DNA of 64,000 bases from Macrococcus armenti (GCF_020097135.1 NZ_CP083608.1:1240001-1304000); one strand, 5' to 3'. Numbered from the stretch's first letter, positions 41,200 to 50,808 are shown. Notes: a model not told the origin generated them from the sequence alone. Numbers and translations are program-made.

Positions 41200-43429
41200 A
41201 CTGTTTAATTAATTCATTGCGCATCGTTGTAATTTCTTCTCTATTTAATTTGACGGTGATTCTTCCAACTGACTGTGTATTATAAATTTGTTTACCGTAT
41301 TGATGTAATCGTGTAATTGTATCACGATGTGGGTGTCCATATAAATTATTGCGTCCGGCAGAAATTAAGGCGGTTTTAAATTCACGCTTTAATAATGCAT
41401 CGCTCGTACTCGTGTCAGATCCATGATGCCCTATCTTTACGACATCTATTCTCGATTTAATCTGTGATAAAATATTACTTTCCTGCGCCTTACTCAAGTC
41501 CCCTGTCAACAATACATTCAATTGCTTACCTTGCACAAATGTAACGATACTTTCATCGTTAATATCTTGTCCGTCACGTGCCGCAATAAAAGTCATGCCT
41601 TTAACCCGTACTTCTGATTCATCATATATATCAACGTTTTTCTTCTTTGCCAGTTGAATGATCGATGCATATTTCGGTAATGACATTTTTGTTTTATTAA
41701 TAATGATGCGTTTTACAATATTTAATCTTATTAATTGCTCCACTTCTCCAATATGGTCCAGATCAGGATGTGTTAATATAAGTTCATCAATTTGAGTAAT
41801 ACCTCTATTATATAAAAAAGGTAAAATGACTTTCTCACTGATTGTTCGTGTTTCGTGCCGCTTCTCCCAGCCTTTATTAAAATCTACTTTTCCACCTGTA
41901 TCAATCATCCTCACCTTTCCTTGCTGTTCTATAACGATTGCATCACCTTGACCGACATCCAGTACATGGAGCGCATCTTCATTTACAGTACGGCTTATGA
42001 GAAATAGTATAAGTAAAAAACTACAAGTAATAAATCGTATAGAAACTCTGGAATGAAAAATATATAACAGTGCCACCATCATCATTACATAATATATTAA
42101 CGGCTGTGACTTAATAACGAGGGATAAAGGATTAAACATCATAAATATCGAAATGCAACTATCGTGTAGTTGAAATGCCCACGTCGTTAATATATTCATC
42201 AAAGTCGGTATGTGGTTAAAAAGCAAATAGAAAAGTAGCGTTAACGTACAGAGCGGAAATATAATCAATGAAAATAGCGGTATAAATAATAAGTTCGTTA
42301 TAAGTCCGATAAAGTAGACGATATTGAAATGGTAATAAAGCATCGGTAATGTTGCAATTTGAGAAATAATATTTGTTAGTATAAATAGTTGAATTACTGA
42401 TAATGTGAGGCGCTGTAAAATAAAAATAAATGAAAAGCAGATGACGTATGAGAGTTGGAATCCGATATCATAGATGGCGAATGGTGTTATCATTAAATTC
42501 ACTATAAAAGTAATACATAGTGCATCAAGCATTGAAATTGATTTCGGCTTTATTAATAAGAACGCCATAAAAAGCGCTGCTCGAACAACAGCTGGCGCTT
42601 CTCCTGTTAATATAACGTATACTGGAAGTAATAGTAGTATGATGGCTTTGCATATATGTATCGGAATATATAAACGTTTCAGCAAATAGTATAACTGCAC
42701 TGTAATCAGTGCGACATGACTGCCACTTATCGCATATAAATGGTAGATGCCTAATGTTTTTAAATCATTTAGCTTTTCATGTTCAATATATCGCGTGTCT
42801 CCAGTCGTAAGTGCTGTTATATAAGCTCCATATTTAAGTTGCTGCATCATTGTTTCACCGATCTGAAAGCGATACAGTCGAATGTATTCAATTAAATTCA
42901 GCGTTTTTTCACAACACGAATGAAAATTGATATTGTCGATTGTAAGCGTACCATTATATGCACCGTAATATAAAAATTCATCAAAATGAAAGCCTGATAT
43001 ATTAGTGTTCGGTAATGGCGACTGAAATTCACCATTAATATGACAACGCTGATAAACATGTTGGCCACGTTTAAACTGCCGTTGTTCTGACTCAGATTTA
43101 ATTTTATAGATGAATTTGTATTGCGCGTTTTGGGCGACAATGTCACCCATCAATAAATTTCCATCAACTGAAAACTTCGGAGTAAAGTAACCTGTCGTAT
43201 TGAGTTCTCTTATATCGTGATGATTAAAATCCGTTACAATACGTGTAAATGAATGATGTGCATAAAATAAATATACACTTAAAAATATTACACAATATAT
43301 GTAAATAAAGCGGATTAGCCCTTTCTTATAGAGCACGGCAACTGCAATCAGTATGAGCAGCACACCACTTATTGTGTCGTGCTGACATAATACTGCACAA
43401 ATAATAACGATAACCGCTATAAAACCCAC
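41198..43429 (-). CDS. comEC: DNA uptake channel protein ComEC (Rec2)
   Basis: A 743-residue polytopic membrane protein. N-terminal transmembrane helices and an OB-like external domain (about 60-190) are followed by the competence domain (helices ~220-500, with ALTTGDTRYI and HLYAISGSHVALI). The C-terminal metallo-beta-lactamase domain has HPDLDHIGE and KIGHHGSDTS. It forms the pore for single-stranded DNA in transformation, and the nuclease-like domain may degrade the other strand. It is last in the comEA-comEB-comEC operon. Confidence 0.95.
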   Translation of the reverse strand: MGFIAVIVIICAVLCQHDTISGVLLILIAVAVLYKKGLIRFIYIYCVIFLSVYLFYAHHSFTRIVTDFNHHDIRELNTTGYFTPKFSVDGNLLMGDIVAQNAQYKFIYKIKSESEQRQFKRGQHVYQRCHINGEFQSPLPNTNISGFHFDEFLYYGAYNGTLTIDNINFHSCCEKTLNLIEYIRLYRFQIGETMMQQLKYGAYITALTTGDTRYIEHEKLNDLKTLGIYHLYAISGSHVALITVQLYYLLKRLYIPIHICKAIILLLLPVYVILTGEAPAVVRAALFMAFLLIKPKSISMLDALCITFIVNLMITPFAIYDIGFQLSYVICFSFIFILQRLTLSVIQLFILTNIISQIATLPMLYYHFNIVYFIGLITNLLFIPLFSLIIFPLCTLTLLFYLLFNHIPTLMNILTTWAFQLHDSCISIFMMFNPLSLVIKSQPLIYYVMMMVALLYIFHSRVSIRFITCSFLLILFLISRTVNEDALHVLDVGQGDAIVIEQQGKVRMIDTGGKVDFNKGWEKRHETRTISEKVILPFLYNRGITQIDELILTHPDLDHIGEVEQLIRLNIVKRIIINKTKMSLPKYASIIQLAKKKNVDIYDESEVRVKGMTFIAARDGQDINDESIVTFVQGKQLNVLLTGDLSKAQESNILSQIKSRIDVVKIGHHGSDTSTSDALLKREFKTALISAGRNNLYGHPHRDTITRLHQYGKQIYNTQSVGRITVKLNREEITTMRNELIKQ

Positions 43430-43441
43430 ATTGCCTCCGTT

Positions 43442-43903
43442 CTACATTTGTTCAAAATAACGAGCGACATGTTCTGGATTGAAGTCAATTTTCTCCGTTT
43501 CAATTCCGTTCTTCTGTAACAGTTCTATTGCATAAGGATGATTCTTATAATCTTCTGCATAGAAGATTTTCTTAATTCCTGCTTGAATGATTGACTTCGT
43601 ACAATGTATACATGGAAAGTGTGTTACATAAATATGCGCACCTTCTGTTGATACACCCATCTTCGCACATTGTAATAATGCGTTCATCTCAGCGTGAATC
43701 GTTCGAATACAATGGCCACCTTCTACGTAGCATCCTGCATCGATACAATGTACTTCTCCTGAAACTGAACCGTTATATCCACCAGCGATAATACGGTTAT
43801 CCTTTACAATCGTTGCACCGACACTTAGTCGCGTACATGTTGAGCGTAATGCTAACAGCTGACTTTGTGCCATAAAATACTCTTTCCATTGTATACGTTC
43901 CAT
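43442..43903 (-). CDS. comEB: ComEB, deoxycytidylate (dCMP) deaminase
   Basis: A 153-residue zinc deaminase. The active-site HAEMNALLQ (His/Glu) and zinc cysteines PCIHC are present. A further motif, SVGATIVKDNRIIAGGYNGS, is typical of dCMP deaminases, which supply dUMP for dTMP synthesis. GGAG lies 8 bases before the ATG at 43903. The com name is positional; it is not needed for DNA uptake in Bacillus. Confidence 0.93.
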   Translation of the reverse strand: MERIQWKEYFMAQSQLLALRSTCTRLSVGATIVKDNRIIAGGYNGSVSGEVHCIDAGCYVEGGHCIRTIHAEMNALLQCAKMGVSTEGAHIYVTHFPCIHCTKSIIQAGIKKIFYAEDYKNHPYAIELLQKNGIETEKIDFNPEHVARYFEQM

Positions 43904-43960
43904 AACATCCACTCCAAATCATTTTGATACAATTGTAATATGATATTTATTGTAAATCAA

Positions 43961-44626
43961 TCAAACTTCTATATAATCCTTTAAACTTTCATATGTCTTC
44001 TCACCAACACCTCTAATTTCCTTTATTTCTTCGATAGATTTGAATCCTCCGTTATCTGTCCTGTACTTAATAATATCCTGTGCTTTTTTCGGGCCGATAC
44101 CTGGAATTTCTTCGAGTTGTGATTGTTCTGCCTGATTAATGTTTACTTTCTCATGGGCATTATTTTGAACGCTACTTTGTACAGACGAAGTTGAACTTTG
44201 ATAGAGCGTAAATTTATCTGTCTTTACTTCACCTTTGAAAGGAATATAGATTACGAGCGCATCTCTTATTTCCTGCGATAAATTAACAGCATCTAAATCC
44301 GCATTCGGTAAAACTTCAGCATGCTTTAACACATCCTGAATACGTTCACCTTGTTTCGCATCATACACGCCGCTATATTTAACCGCTCCTTTCACATCGA
44401 CTTTAATTTGCTTTTGCCTTGCTTCTACTTGTGGCGACACTTCATTTTGTACTGGAAGTTCTTCAGATACTTTAGGCTTTGTGATTGTTTCGTTACTATG
44501 CGACATCGTTACAGATCTTATGAGTAAGATGACTACTGCTATGACCGTGACAACTGCTATACCGACTAATTGCTTATGTGCATTAAACTTATCAAGCATT
44601 GCACTTATATTTAAAAAATTGTTCAA
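43961..44626 (-). CDS. comEA: ComEA, competence DNA receptor
   Basis: A 221-residue protein with an N-terminal transmembrane anchor (about 19-36), a SLBB-like domain (KVDVKGAVKYSGVYDAKQGERI) and a C-terminal double helix-hairpin-helix (VNINQAEQSQLEEIPGIGPKKA, EIRGVGEKTY) that binds dsDNA outside the membrane. The start is TTG at 44626. Its SD AGGAGG (44634-44639) lies inside the hairpin that precedes the gene, so initiation may be structure-dependent. Confidence 0.92.
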   Translation of the reverse strand: MNNFLNISAMLDKFNAHKQLVGIAVVTVIAVVILLIRSVTMSHSNETITKPKVSEELPVQNEVSPQVEARQKQIKVDVKGAVKYSGVYDAKQGERIQDVLKHAEVLPNADLDAVNLSQEIRDALVIYIPFKGEVKTDKFTLYQSSTSSVQSSVQNNAHEKVNINQAEQSQLEEIPGIGPKKAQDIIKYRTDNGGFKSIEEIKEIRGVGEKTYESLKDYIEV

Positions 44627-44656
44627 AAAAACACCTCCTGATATGTTATATCAGGA
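44627..44656 (-). terminator. Hairpin ahead of comEA, terminator of the yqeM operon overlapping the comEA SD
   Basis: A 9-bp stem (TCCTGATAT / ATATCAGGA) with a 3-base loop is followed on the minus strand by GGTG and seven T residues. It has the form of an intrinsic terminator, but its 3' arm contains part of AGGAGG, the comEA ribosome-binding site. Confidence 0.75.
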
Positions 44657-44692
44657 AGTGTGTATCATCTTTTATTTGTAATAATTAAAAAT

Positions 44693-45421
44693 TTATTTTT
44701 CTTCTTTTTGTTTTTTTACGACAAAAAATACGCGCTCACTTGTTTCAGTTGCTGTTGTCTGATGAATATCAAAATCAAAAAAGTGTTGTTCTATTTCAAA
44801 ACCAGTCTGTTCAAGTGCTGATATATAAAATTCAATCGGGAAAGTACGTTGTTCATGCGATTCGTCAAACCTTTCATACACTGTTCCATCAGATACGAAA
44901 AATGTCATCTCGTGATAAACAGTTAACGGTGTATCTCCTTTTATTGCATGCCATATATAGACAATATCAGACAAGTCATCACTGTATGTCTCGTTATTAA
45001 AATACAGTTCAAATTTCTGAACGGTATGCACATCAAATATGAATGTACCTCCATCGTTTAAATGATGATATACATTCTGAAATGTTGTGATAACTTCGTC
45101 TTCGCTTTGTAAGTAATTTAAACTATCACATAAACACGTAATCGTATCAAATGTTTTATCAAGGTTTAATTGCGTCATATCCTGGACAATAAACTGTGCA
45201 TTCATAACATTATGCTGTGCAACAGTGAGCATTTCTTCGCTTAAATCAACACCGACTTTATCACGTGCTGAGATGAGCTGCAGTAATTTACCAGTACCTG
45301 TTGCAATATCTAATACAGATCCATCTTCAGGAATATACGGCTGAACGATTTGTGCCCAGTTTTCATACGGCTGATCGTACATAAATCGATCATATATGTG
45401 CGCAAATTGGCCGTATTCCAT
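44693..45421 (-). CDS. yqeM: Class I SAM-dependent methyltransferase, YqeM family
   Basis: A 242-residue methyltransferase with the SAM loop VLDIATGTGKLLQLI near 40 and the acidic VGVDLSEEML. TITCLCDSLNYL is typical of the family. The substrate is unknown. It is the last gene of the yqeG-to-yqeM cluster, as in Bacillus, and overlaps the rsfS stop by one base. Confidence 0.85.
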   Translation of the reverse strand: MEYGQFAHIYDRFMYDQPYENWAQIVQPYIPEDGSVLDIATGTGKLLQLISARDKVGVDLSEEMLTVAQHNVMNAQFIVQDMTQLNLDKTFDTITCLCDSLNYLQSEDEVITTFQNVYHHLNDGGTFIFDVHTVQKFELYFNNETYSDDLSDIVYIWHAIKGDTPLTVYHEMTFFVSDGTVYERFDESHEQRTFPIEFYISALEQTGFEIEQHFFDFDIHQTTATETSERVFFVVKKQKEEK

Positions 45422-45774
45422 TACAACATTTCCGATTCGTACGTAATAATTTCCTGATCTCTGAATAATTTTTCTAAATTATAGTAGTCGCGTTCTTCAT
45501 GATGGAATACGTGAACAACGACATCTCCTAAATCTACGAGTATCCAGCGTGCTTCATTAAATCCTTCAAGACGGTTTACTTCAATACCGTTCTTTTGGGC
45601 TTCATCTTTCACTTCACGCGCAATTGCCTGAACTTGACGATCTGAGTTCCCTTCACAGATTACGAAATAATCTGTTACACCTGTTACATCTGCGACATTA
45701 ATACCGATAATATCTTCTGCTCGTTTGTTATCACATGCATTAAATGCAAGTTCTAATAATGCTTTACTATTCAT
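45421..45774 (-). CDS. rsfS: Ribosomal silencing factor RsfS
   Basis: A 117-residue protein that binds uL14 and blocks subunit joining in starvation. Family motifs VADVTGVTDYFVICEGNSDRQ and WILVDLGDVVVHVF are present. The ATG at 45774 (AAGG 9 bases upstream) is preferred over the ATG three codons earlier, which would abut the SD. Confidence 0.94.
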   Translation of the reverse strand: MNSKALLELAFNACDNKRAEDIIGINVADVTGVTDYFVICEGNSDRQVQAIAREVKDEAQKNGIEVNRLEGFNEARWILVDLGDVVVHVFHHEERDYYNLEKLFRDQEIITYESEML

Positions 45775-45786
45775 TAAATCCATCCT

Positions 45787-46353
45787 TTATCTTTGTAAAT
45801 TATAATAATTAAGACATTCAATCGTTTTTGGATAAATCGTCTTATCATTTTCAACTAAATAGAGTGTCGTGCGCTTTGAAATTTCATAAATTGCTTTGTC
45901 CAGATTTTTCTCAATATATACGATGTCTCTAATATCATCTACACCAGGCTGCGTTCTTCTCGGTTCAATATAATCGCTGACAAAAATAATTTTTTCATTT
46001 AATCCCATTTGTTTACGGCCACATGTATGGTTATAAATTGCATCATAAATCTCTTCATCTTCAATATGATATTCATGCTTCATAATTTCAGCTGCAACTG
46101 GTCCGTGTAATATTTCTGAGTTGTATGCAAGCAATTCAGTATCAAGCTTGTAATGCGTCACAGCCTGATAAAGTAAACTTAAATCATCGTACTTTGCGAA
46201 GTCGTGTAAAATCCCAGCAATCTCTACAATATCCTTGTCACCGCCGAACATTTCAGCGAGTTTAACACCTGTTTTTGCAACACGTAATGAATGTTCAAAA
46301 CGCTTCTTCGGTAATTTCTCTTCTACTAATTTAATCGCTTTTTTTCTCTTCAT
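45787..46353 (-). CDS. yqeK: HD-domain hydrolase YqeK (diadenosine tetraphosphatase family)
   Basis: A 188-residue HD-superfamily phosphohydrolase: His in RFEHSLRVA, HD in GILHDFAKYD, His in ILHGPVAAE, and the later DYIEPRR motif. The YqeK family splits Ap4A symmetrically to ADP; this is assigned by homology. Its start lies 23 bases inside the nadD 3' end, so translation is coupled. Confidence 0.9.
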   Translation of the reverse strand: MKRKKAIKLVEEKLPKKRFEHSLRVAKTGVKLAEMFGGDKDIVEIAGILHDFAKYDDLSLLYQAVTHYKLDTELLAYNSEILHGPVAAEIMKHEYHIEDEEIYDAIYNHTCGRKQMGLNEKIIFVSDYIEPRRTQPGVDDIRDIVYIEKNLDKAIYEISKRTTLYLVENDKTIYPKTIECLNYYNLQR

Positions 46354-46909
46354 ACAAGTGCTCCTCTCTTATATAATGTTCTACATCAGCTAATAGTAAA
46401 CACTTCACTGACTGACCATTATGTATACGCATTCTAATATCAGTCGCACTTACATCCATTCTCGGCAATGTAAACGGTATAAAAGGCTCTCTTAAAGTCA
46501 GTTCATCACGTGACCTATTCACGACGATAAACGATGCAAGTGAAGTAATTGCTTCTAAATTGTACCACTTATCAATCACTTCGTACTGATCATATCCAAT
46601 TAATATTTTAAGCTTGCAGTTTTTATACTTTTCCTTCAAATATAAAACTGTATGATACGTGTAGCTCTTACCTGCCTGTTCTATTTCAAACGTATCAATC
46701 TCACCGAACTGCAAGTAATCAATTGTTTGTTGAATCATATGCAGTCGGTGTTCATCTGATACGTTCGGCTTCGAATTTTTATGTGGACTTTGTCCTGCTG
46801 GCATAAAGATAAATTTATCCGGCTTAAACTGCTGGAACACTTCATTTGCAACAAATGCATGGCCAATATGAATCGGATCGAATGAACCGCCGTAAAGGAT
46901 GATTTCCAT
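46331..46909 (-). CDS. nadD: Nicotinate-nucleotide adenylyltransferase
   Basis: A 192-residue enzyme converting NaMN and ATP to deamido-NAD. The nucleotidyltransferase motif GGSFDPIHIGH is at 8-18, and the later ISATDIR-equivalent reads VSATDIRMRI. It overlaps yhbY by one base and yqeK by 23. Confidence 0.95.
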   Translation of the reverse strand: MEIILYGGSFDPIHIGHAFVANEVFQQFKPDKFIFMPAGQSPHKNSKPNVSDEHRLHMIQQTIDYLQFGEIDTFEIEQAGKSYTYHTVLYLKEKYKNCKLKILIGYDQYEVIDKWYNLEAITSLASFIVVNRSRDELTLREPFIPFTLPRMDVSATDIRMRIHNGQSVKCLLLADVEHYIREEHLYEEKKSD

Positions 46910-47202
46910 TATCTTGGTAGTTCGATTTTTTTATGGTTTACTGAAGGTTTATACAAAATGATTGTTGATCCGATTACTTGTACGAGCTCACCGTATACAC
47001 GGCGTGCAATCGTTTCTGCAAGTTCTTCTTTATCATCCATATTGTTCTGCAATACACTGACTTTTATAAGTTCGCGTTTTTCCAGTACATCGTTTAATTG
47101 CTCAATTAAATTATCGCTGATGCCACCTTTACCAATTTGAAAGATTGGGTCTAAATTGTGTGCTTGTGCACGTAAATATCTTCTTTGTTTTCCTGTTAGC
47201 AT
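46909..47202 (-). CDS. yhbY: RNA-binding protein YhbY (YqeI, CRM domain)
   Basis: A 97-residue single CRM-domain protein: [26 protein letters not shown] with the GxxG-type loop, then ELIKVSVL. It associates with pre-50S particles. It overlaps aroE by 7 bases and nadD by one. Confidence 0.92.
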   Translation of the reverse strand: MLTGKQRRYLRAQAHNLDPIFQIGKGGISDNLIEQLNDVLEKRELIKVSVLQNNMDDKEELAETIARRVYGELVQVIGSTIILYKPSVNHKKIELPR

Positions 47203-47996
47203 AATGTGCTCCTTTGTAAATAATTGATTACAGCTTGCTTCATCGCTGTTTTATCCGCTTTTTTTTCTGTCCATATTTCATAACTGAGCGCACCTTGATT
47301 CACAAACATATCAAGGCCGTTTATAATTGATAATCCTCGCTGTGCTGCACTTTGCAGTATCGGTGTTCTGTCTGGTGTATATATAATGTCGCATACGACA
47401 GCACTCGGTTTCAATTGAGATATATCGATTAAATCATCAGTCATAAATCCATCCATACCAACCGGTGTCGTATTAATAACTATATCCGCCTGCTTAATCG
47501 CATCACTCATATCGTACGTGTAAGCTTCGATTTGAAATGGCCAGTCTGCAACGCGATTCGTATTTCTGTTCAGTACTGTTACTTTATTATCTTTAAATAA
47601 TGTATAACATATCGCTCGACTCGCACCACCAGCACCAAGTACGACAATATTTTTACCGCCGATATAATTTTCAATAGACGCTTTAAATCCTGCTCCGTCT
47701 GTATTATAACCATACCAGACACCATCTTTAATGTGCACCGTATTAATTGCACCAATCATCTGTGCTTCTGTATCAACGACATCGACAACTTGTAGCATAT
47801 CCACTTTATAAGGAATTGTAATATTAAAACCATCTATTGCCTGATCCTGAATAATATCTCTCAGATGATGAAAGTGTTTCGGATCGATATGAAGTGCAGC
47901 ATATTCATCATCAGTCTGCAGCGCTTTAAAGTTAGCATGGTGCATAAGTGGTGATAAAGAGTGCTTTATTGGATGCCCTATCACTGCAAATTTCAT
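47196..47996 (-). CDS. aroE: Shikimate dehydrogenase
   Basis: A 266-residue NADP-dependent enzyme reducing 3-dehydroshikimate. Shikimate-binding motifs [10 protein letters not shown] and NITIPYKVD hold the catalytic Lys, and NTDGAGF holds the Asp. The NADP-binding [11 protein letters not shown] with NRNTNR follows. It sits within the yqe cluster as in Bacillus. Confidence 0.95.
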   Translation of the reverse strand: MKFAVIGHPIKHSLSPLMHHANFKALQTDDEYAALHIDPKHFHHLRDIIQDQAIDGFNITIPYKVDMLQVVDVVDTEAQMIGAINTVHIKDGVWYGYNTDGAGFKASIENYIGGKNIVVLGAGGASRAICYTLFKDNKVTVLNRNTNRVADWPFQIEAYTYDMSDAIKQADIVINTTPVGMDGFMTDDLIDISQLKPSAVVCDIIYTPDRTPILQSAAQRGLSIINGLDMFVNQGALSYEIWTEKKADKTAMKQAVINYLQRSTLC

Positions 47997-48006
47997 GATA
48001 TCACCT

Positions 48007-49104
48007 CTACAATATGCTCGGTCTTAAATAAACATCGACTTGTTTCGGTGCATGAACGACGATTTGTGCACCTTTGTCTACCGTAATAAAACCAAGACCT
48101 GATATAATAATATCCTGTTTTTCATCTTTTACGGACAACTGAACTTTCTTCACATTATCGAAGTCAAATTCACCATTTCCCGGTGGTGTTAATAAGTCAC
48201 CAATTTGACGATGCCATAGTTCCTGCGCATTATCCGTTTTTGTTCTATGAATGTGTAGTAAATTACTGACGAAACAATTTAAACTTCTTCTACCACCTGA
48301 TACGTAATCAACGCGTACTAAGCCACCTAAAAATAATGTCTGTCCTTCATTCAGCTGGAAGTTACGTGGTTTGATTTCCTGCTTCGGCATAATGATTTTC
48401 AGTTCTTTATCTGTAACATAGTGTGTCATCTGATGTGCCTGAATGATACCTGGCGTATCAAACATAAATGAATGATCGTCAAGTGGAATATCAATTAAGT
48501 CAAGTGTCGTTCCTGGAAAATGACTTGTAGTAATAACGTCTTTCTCACCGACACTCGTCTCAATTAATTTATTAATTAACGTAGACTTACCTACATTTGT
48601 CGTACCGACGATGTAAACGTCCTTACCGTTACGCATCGATTCAATCGATTCCAGCAATGTATCTATTCCGTGATTTTTTTGAGCTGAAATTAATACGACA
48701 TCATCTGGTTTCATCCCAAGCTCTTTCGCTTGTTTTTCAATCCATAGTTGCACACGACGTTTATTAATCAGCTTCGGAAGTAAATCCATCTTGTTTGCTG
48801 CAATGATAACTTTCTTATTACCGACGATACGCTTTAAACCATTGATCCATGAACCTTGAAAATCAAATACATCAATGACATTAACGATAATACCTTCTTT
48901 ATTACTTAAAGCGTTTAACATCGTTAAAAAGTCATCACTTGTTATATTCACGTCCTGAATCTCATTATAATGTTTCAACCTGAAGCAACGCTTACAAATG
49001 ACATCTTCTTTATTTAAACTTGAAGCGGGTACATAACCAGGTTTATTCTGATCATCTGACTGAAGTTCTGCACCACAACCGATACATTTCATCTGTTCAC
49101 TCAA
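48007..49104 (-). CDS. yqeH: Ribosome biogenesis GTPase YqeH
   Basis: A 365-residue circularly permuted GTPase for 30S assembly. A zinc finger (CIGC ... CKRC) comes first. The G motifs are in permuted order: NKMD (G4), SAQ (G5), GTTNVGKST (G1), then DTPG (G3). The C-terminal TRAP-like domain ends [18 protein letters not shown] at 49104 is chosen because GGAGG lies 7 bases upstream; the ATG at 49119 would contain the SD. The predicted N-terminus then matches family length. Confidence 0.92.
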   Translation of the reverse strand: MSEQMKCIGCGAELQSDDQNKPGYVPASSLNKEDVICKRCFRLKHYNEIQDVNITSDDFLTMLNALSNKEGIIVNVIDVFDFQGSWINGLKRIVGNKKVIIAANKMDLLPKLINKRRVQLWIEKQAKELGMKPDDVVLISAQKNHGIDTLLESIESMRNGKDVYIVGTTNVGKSTLINKLIETSVGEKDVITTSHFPGTTLDLIDIPLDDHSFMFDTPGIIQAHQMTHYVTDKELKIIMPKQEIKPRNFQLNEGQTLFLGGLVRVDYVSGGRRSLNCFVSNLLHIHRTKTDNAQELWHRQIGDLLTPPGNGEFDFDNVKKVQLSVKDEKQDIIISGLGFITVDKGAQIVVHAPKQVDVYLRPSIL

Positions 49105-49180
49105 ATTATATTCCTCCATTATTTAACTCACTATTATATATTTTATCATAAATGATGTATTTAGTATTGCAGCGCACAAT

Positions 49181-49208
49181 AAAAAAGGACGAGACATACG
49201 TCTCATCC
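49181..49208 (-). terminator. Terminator downstream of tRNA-Gly
   Basis: A 9-bp stem (GGATGAGAC / GTCTCGTCC, one G-U pair) with a GTAT loop and a TTTTTT tail on the minus strand. Confidence 0.9.
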
Positions 49209-49216
49209 AATTTAGA

Positions 49217-49287
49217 AGCGGGTGATCGGAATCGAACCGACAACATCAGCTTGGAAGGCTGAGGTTTTACCACTAAACTACACCCGC
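49217..49287 (-). tRNA. tRNA-Gly (anticodon UCC)
   Basis: A 71-base cloverleaf: acceptor arms GCGGGTG and CACCCGC, D-loop TTTAGTGGTAAAA, anticodon loop CTTCCAA (UCC), T arm GTCGGTTCGATTCCGAT, discriminator T. CCA is not encoded. It lies between yqeG and yqeH, followed by its own terminator. Confidence 0.95.
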
Positions 49288-49295
49288 ATATATCA

Positions 49296-49334
49296 ACTTT
49301 GTAAAATAATAATACAAAAATTATTTTACAAAGT
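49296..49334. repeat. AT-rich perfect inverted repeat between yqeG and tRNA-Gly
   Basis: 15-bp arms ACTTTGTAAAATAAT and ATTATTTTACAAAGT are separated by 9 bases. A second, shorter repeat (TTAATTTTA ... TAAAATTAA) overlaps the yqeG stop at 49341-49369. It may act as a weak terminator or processing site. Confidence 0.7.
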
Positions 49335-49365
49335 AAAGGGTTAATTTTACATCATCGATATAAAA

Positions 49366-49890
49366 TTAATCTTCCCACGTGATATATCCCTTTTTCTTAA
49401 AGTATGCTAAAAACTTACGTTCCATCATTCGATTCACTTTCGTTTTCCATTCATCATTTGATTTAACAGGAACGACCATAATAGAATAAAAACCATTACT
49501 ATTCGCCGCTAATACATCAGTCATCATCTGATCTCCGATAACGACCGTTTCTTCGGGTAATACACCCATTGCTTTTACAGCTTTCTTAAATGCCTGTCCC
49601 ATCGGTTTACGTGCATTGAAAATATAATCAACTTCCAGCGGGGTTGCAAATGTCGCAACGCGTGCCTGTTTGTTATTAGATACAATTGTTACTTGAATCC
49701 CTGCTTCACGCATACTGTTAAACCATTCAATTACTTCAGGTGTTGCAAGCGGAACATCCCAGCCGACTAACGTATTATCTAAGTCCGTAATGATTGCTTT
49801 TACACCTCTGGATGTTAATTCTTCCGGCGTAATTTCAAAAATTGATTTCGCATATTTACTCGGTAACAAATATTTCTTAAAAATTCCCAT
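49366..49890 (-). CDS. yqeG: HAD phosphatase, YqeG family (subfamily IIIA)
   Basis: A 174-residue HAD hydrolase: motif I DLDNTLVGWD, motif II TIVSNNKQ, motif III KPMGQAFK and motif IV VIGDQMMTDV. The substrate is unknown; the family includes phosphatidylglycerophosphate phosphatase GEP4 in yeast. The ATG at 49890 follows GAGAGGTG, so the longer frame to 49908 is rejected. It heads the yqeG-yqeH cluster, but here a tRNA gene intervenes. Confidence 0.88.
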   Translation of the reverse strand: MGIFKKYLLPSKYAKSIFEITPEELTSRGVKAIITDLDNTLVGWDVPLATPEVIEWFNSMREAGIQVTIVSNNKQARVATFATPLEVDYIFNARKPMGQAFKKAVKAMGVLPEETVVIGDQMMTDVLAANSNGFYSIMVVPVKSNDEWKTKVNRMMERKFLAYFKKKGYITWED

Positions 49891-49940
49891 AATACACCTC
49901 TCGCTCAATTTATACTCATAATACCCGAATCTATAATTTC

Positions 49941-49976
49941 AAAACAAAAGAGCAGACCAATCACTGATCCGCCCGC
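49941..49976 (-). terminator. Terminator after the 34-residue membrane peptide gene
   Basis: An 11-bp stem with G-U pairs (GGGCGGATCAG / TTGGTCTGCTC), a TGA loop and a TTTTGTTTT tail on the minus strand. Confidence 0.75.
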
Positions 49977-49982
49977 TTATCA

Positions 49983-50087
49983 CTATTCAATTTCCTGGTT
50001 TGGTGCGTAGTCTACTTCAGTATCATTGTAGATTACAAAACCGATAATTGCAGTTGCAATAACTGCTAATGCCATAATAAAAATCAT
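49983..50087 (-). CDS. 34-residue single-pass membrane peptide (unknown)
   Basis: Encodes 34 residues: a hydrophobic helix (2-20, MIFIMALAVIATAIIGFVI) and an acidic tail (YNDTEVDYAPNQEIE). A perfect AGGAGG sits 7 bases before the ATG at 50087, and a good terminator follows the stop, so it is very likely translated. It lies just after mtnN. I do not recognise its family. Confidence 0.75.
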   Translation of the reverse strand: MIFIMALAVIATAIIGFVIYNDTEVDYAPNQEIE

Positions 50088-50106
50088 ACATAAGCCTCCT
50101 AGCTTA

Positions 50107-50793
50107 TTATAATGTCTCTAATAATGATTTTACAATGTTAGAACTTGATACGCAAGCCACTTTTAAAAATTGCTCGAAACTCATCTCAGCTTCACCATTA
50201 GCTAAATCACTTACAGCACGTGTAATAATAAATGGTGTATTGAACTGATAACACGTTTGTGCAACAGCAGCAGCTTCCATTTCAACAGCCATAGCTTGTG
50301 GAAACGTCTCTAATATTGCTGCTTTCATCTCAGCAGTTCCGATGAAACTGTCACCCGAAACGATTAAGCCTGTATGTGCAGTATAATTATGTTTAACGAT
50401 TGCTCTCTTCGTTTTATCAACAAGCATGTCGTCTGCTTTATACATTTCAGGCATCATCGGCACCTGACCTTGTGCATAACCGAATGCAGTTGCATCTACA
50501 TCATGGTGTAAAACATCGGTGCTGACTAATATATCTCCAACTTTAAGACCTGCACCTAAACCACCCGCACTACCAGTGTTAATAATATAGTCCGGTTTAA
50601 AATTTGCGATCAGTAACGTCGTACAAATCGATGCATTCACTTTACCGATACCACTTTGCATCAGCACAACATCTTTGCTGTAAAGCGTTCCTTTATAAAT
50701 TTCTACATGTGCAATTTTTTCAGTCGTTAAATCTTGTATTTCACCTTTTAAAATTGCAACTTCTTCTTCCATTGCACCAATAATACCAATCAT
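50107..50793 (-). CDS. mtnN: 5'-methylthioadenosine/S-adenosylhomocysteine nucleosidase
   Basis: A 228-residue nucleosidase that clears MTA and SAH in the methionine cycle. [10 protein letters not shown] holds the catalytic Glu, [16 protein letters not shown] the ribose-binding region, and RAVSDLAN the catalytic Asp. The ATG at 50793 with GGAGGATAATT upstream is used; the frame to 50847 is an extension. Confidence 0.95.
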   Translation of the reverse strand: MIGIIGAMEEEVAILKGEIQDLTTEKIAHVEIYKGTLYSKDVVLMQSGIGKVNASICTTLLIANFKPDYIINTGSAGGLGAGLKVGDILVSTDVLHHDVDATAFGYAQGQVPMMPEMYKADDMLVDKTKRAIVKHNYTAHTGLIVSGDSFIGTAEMKAAILETFPQAMAVEMEAAAVAQTCYQFNTPFIITRAVSDLANGEAEMSFEQFLKVACVSSSNIVKSLLETL

Positions 50794-50808
50794 AATTATC
50801 CTCCATAT

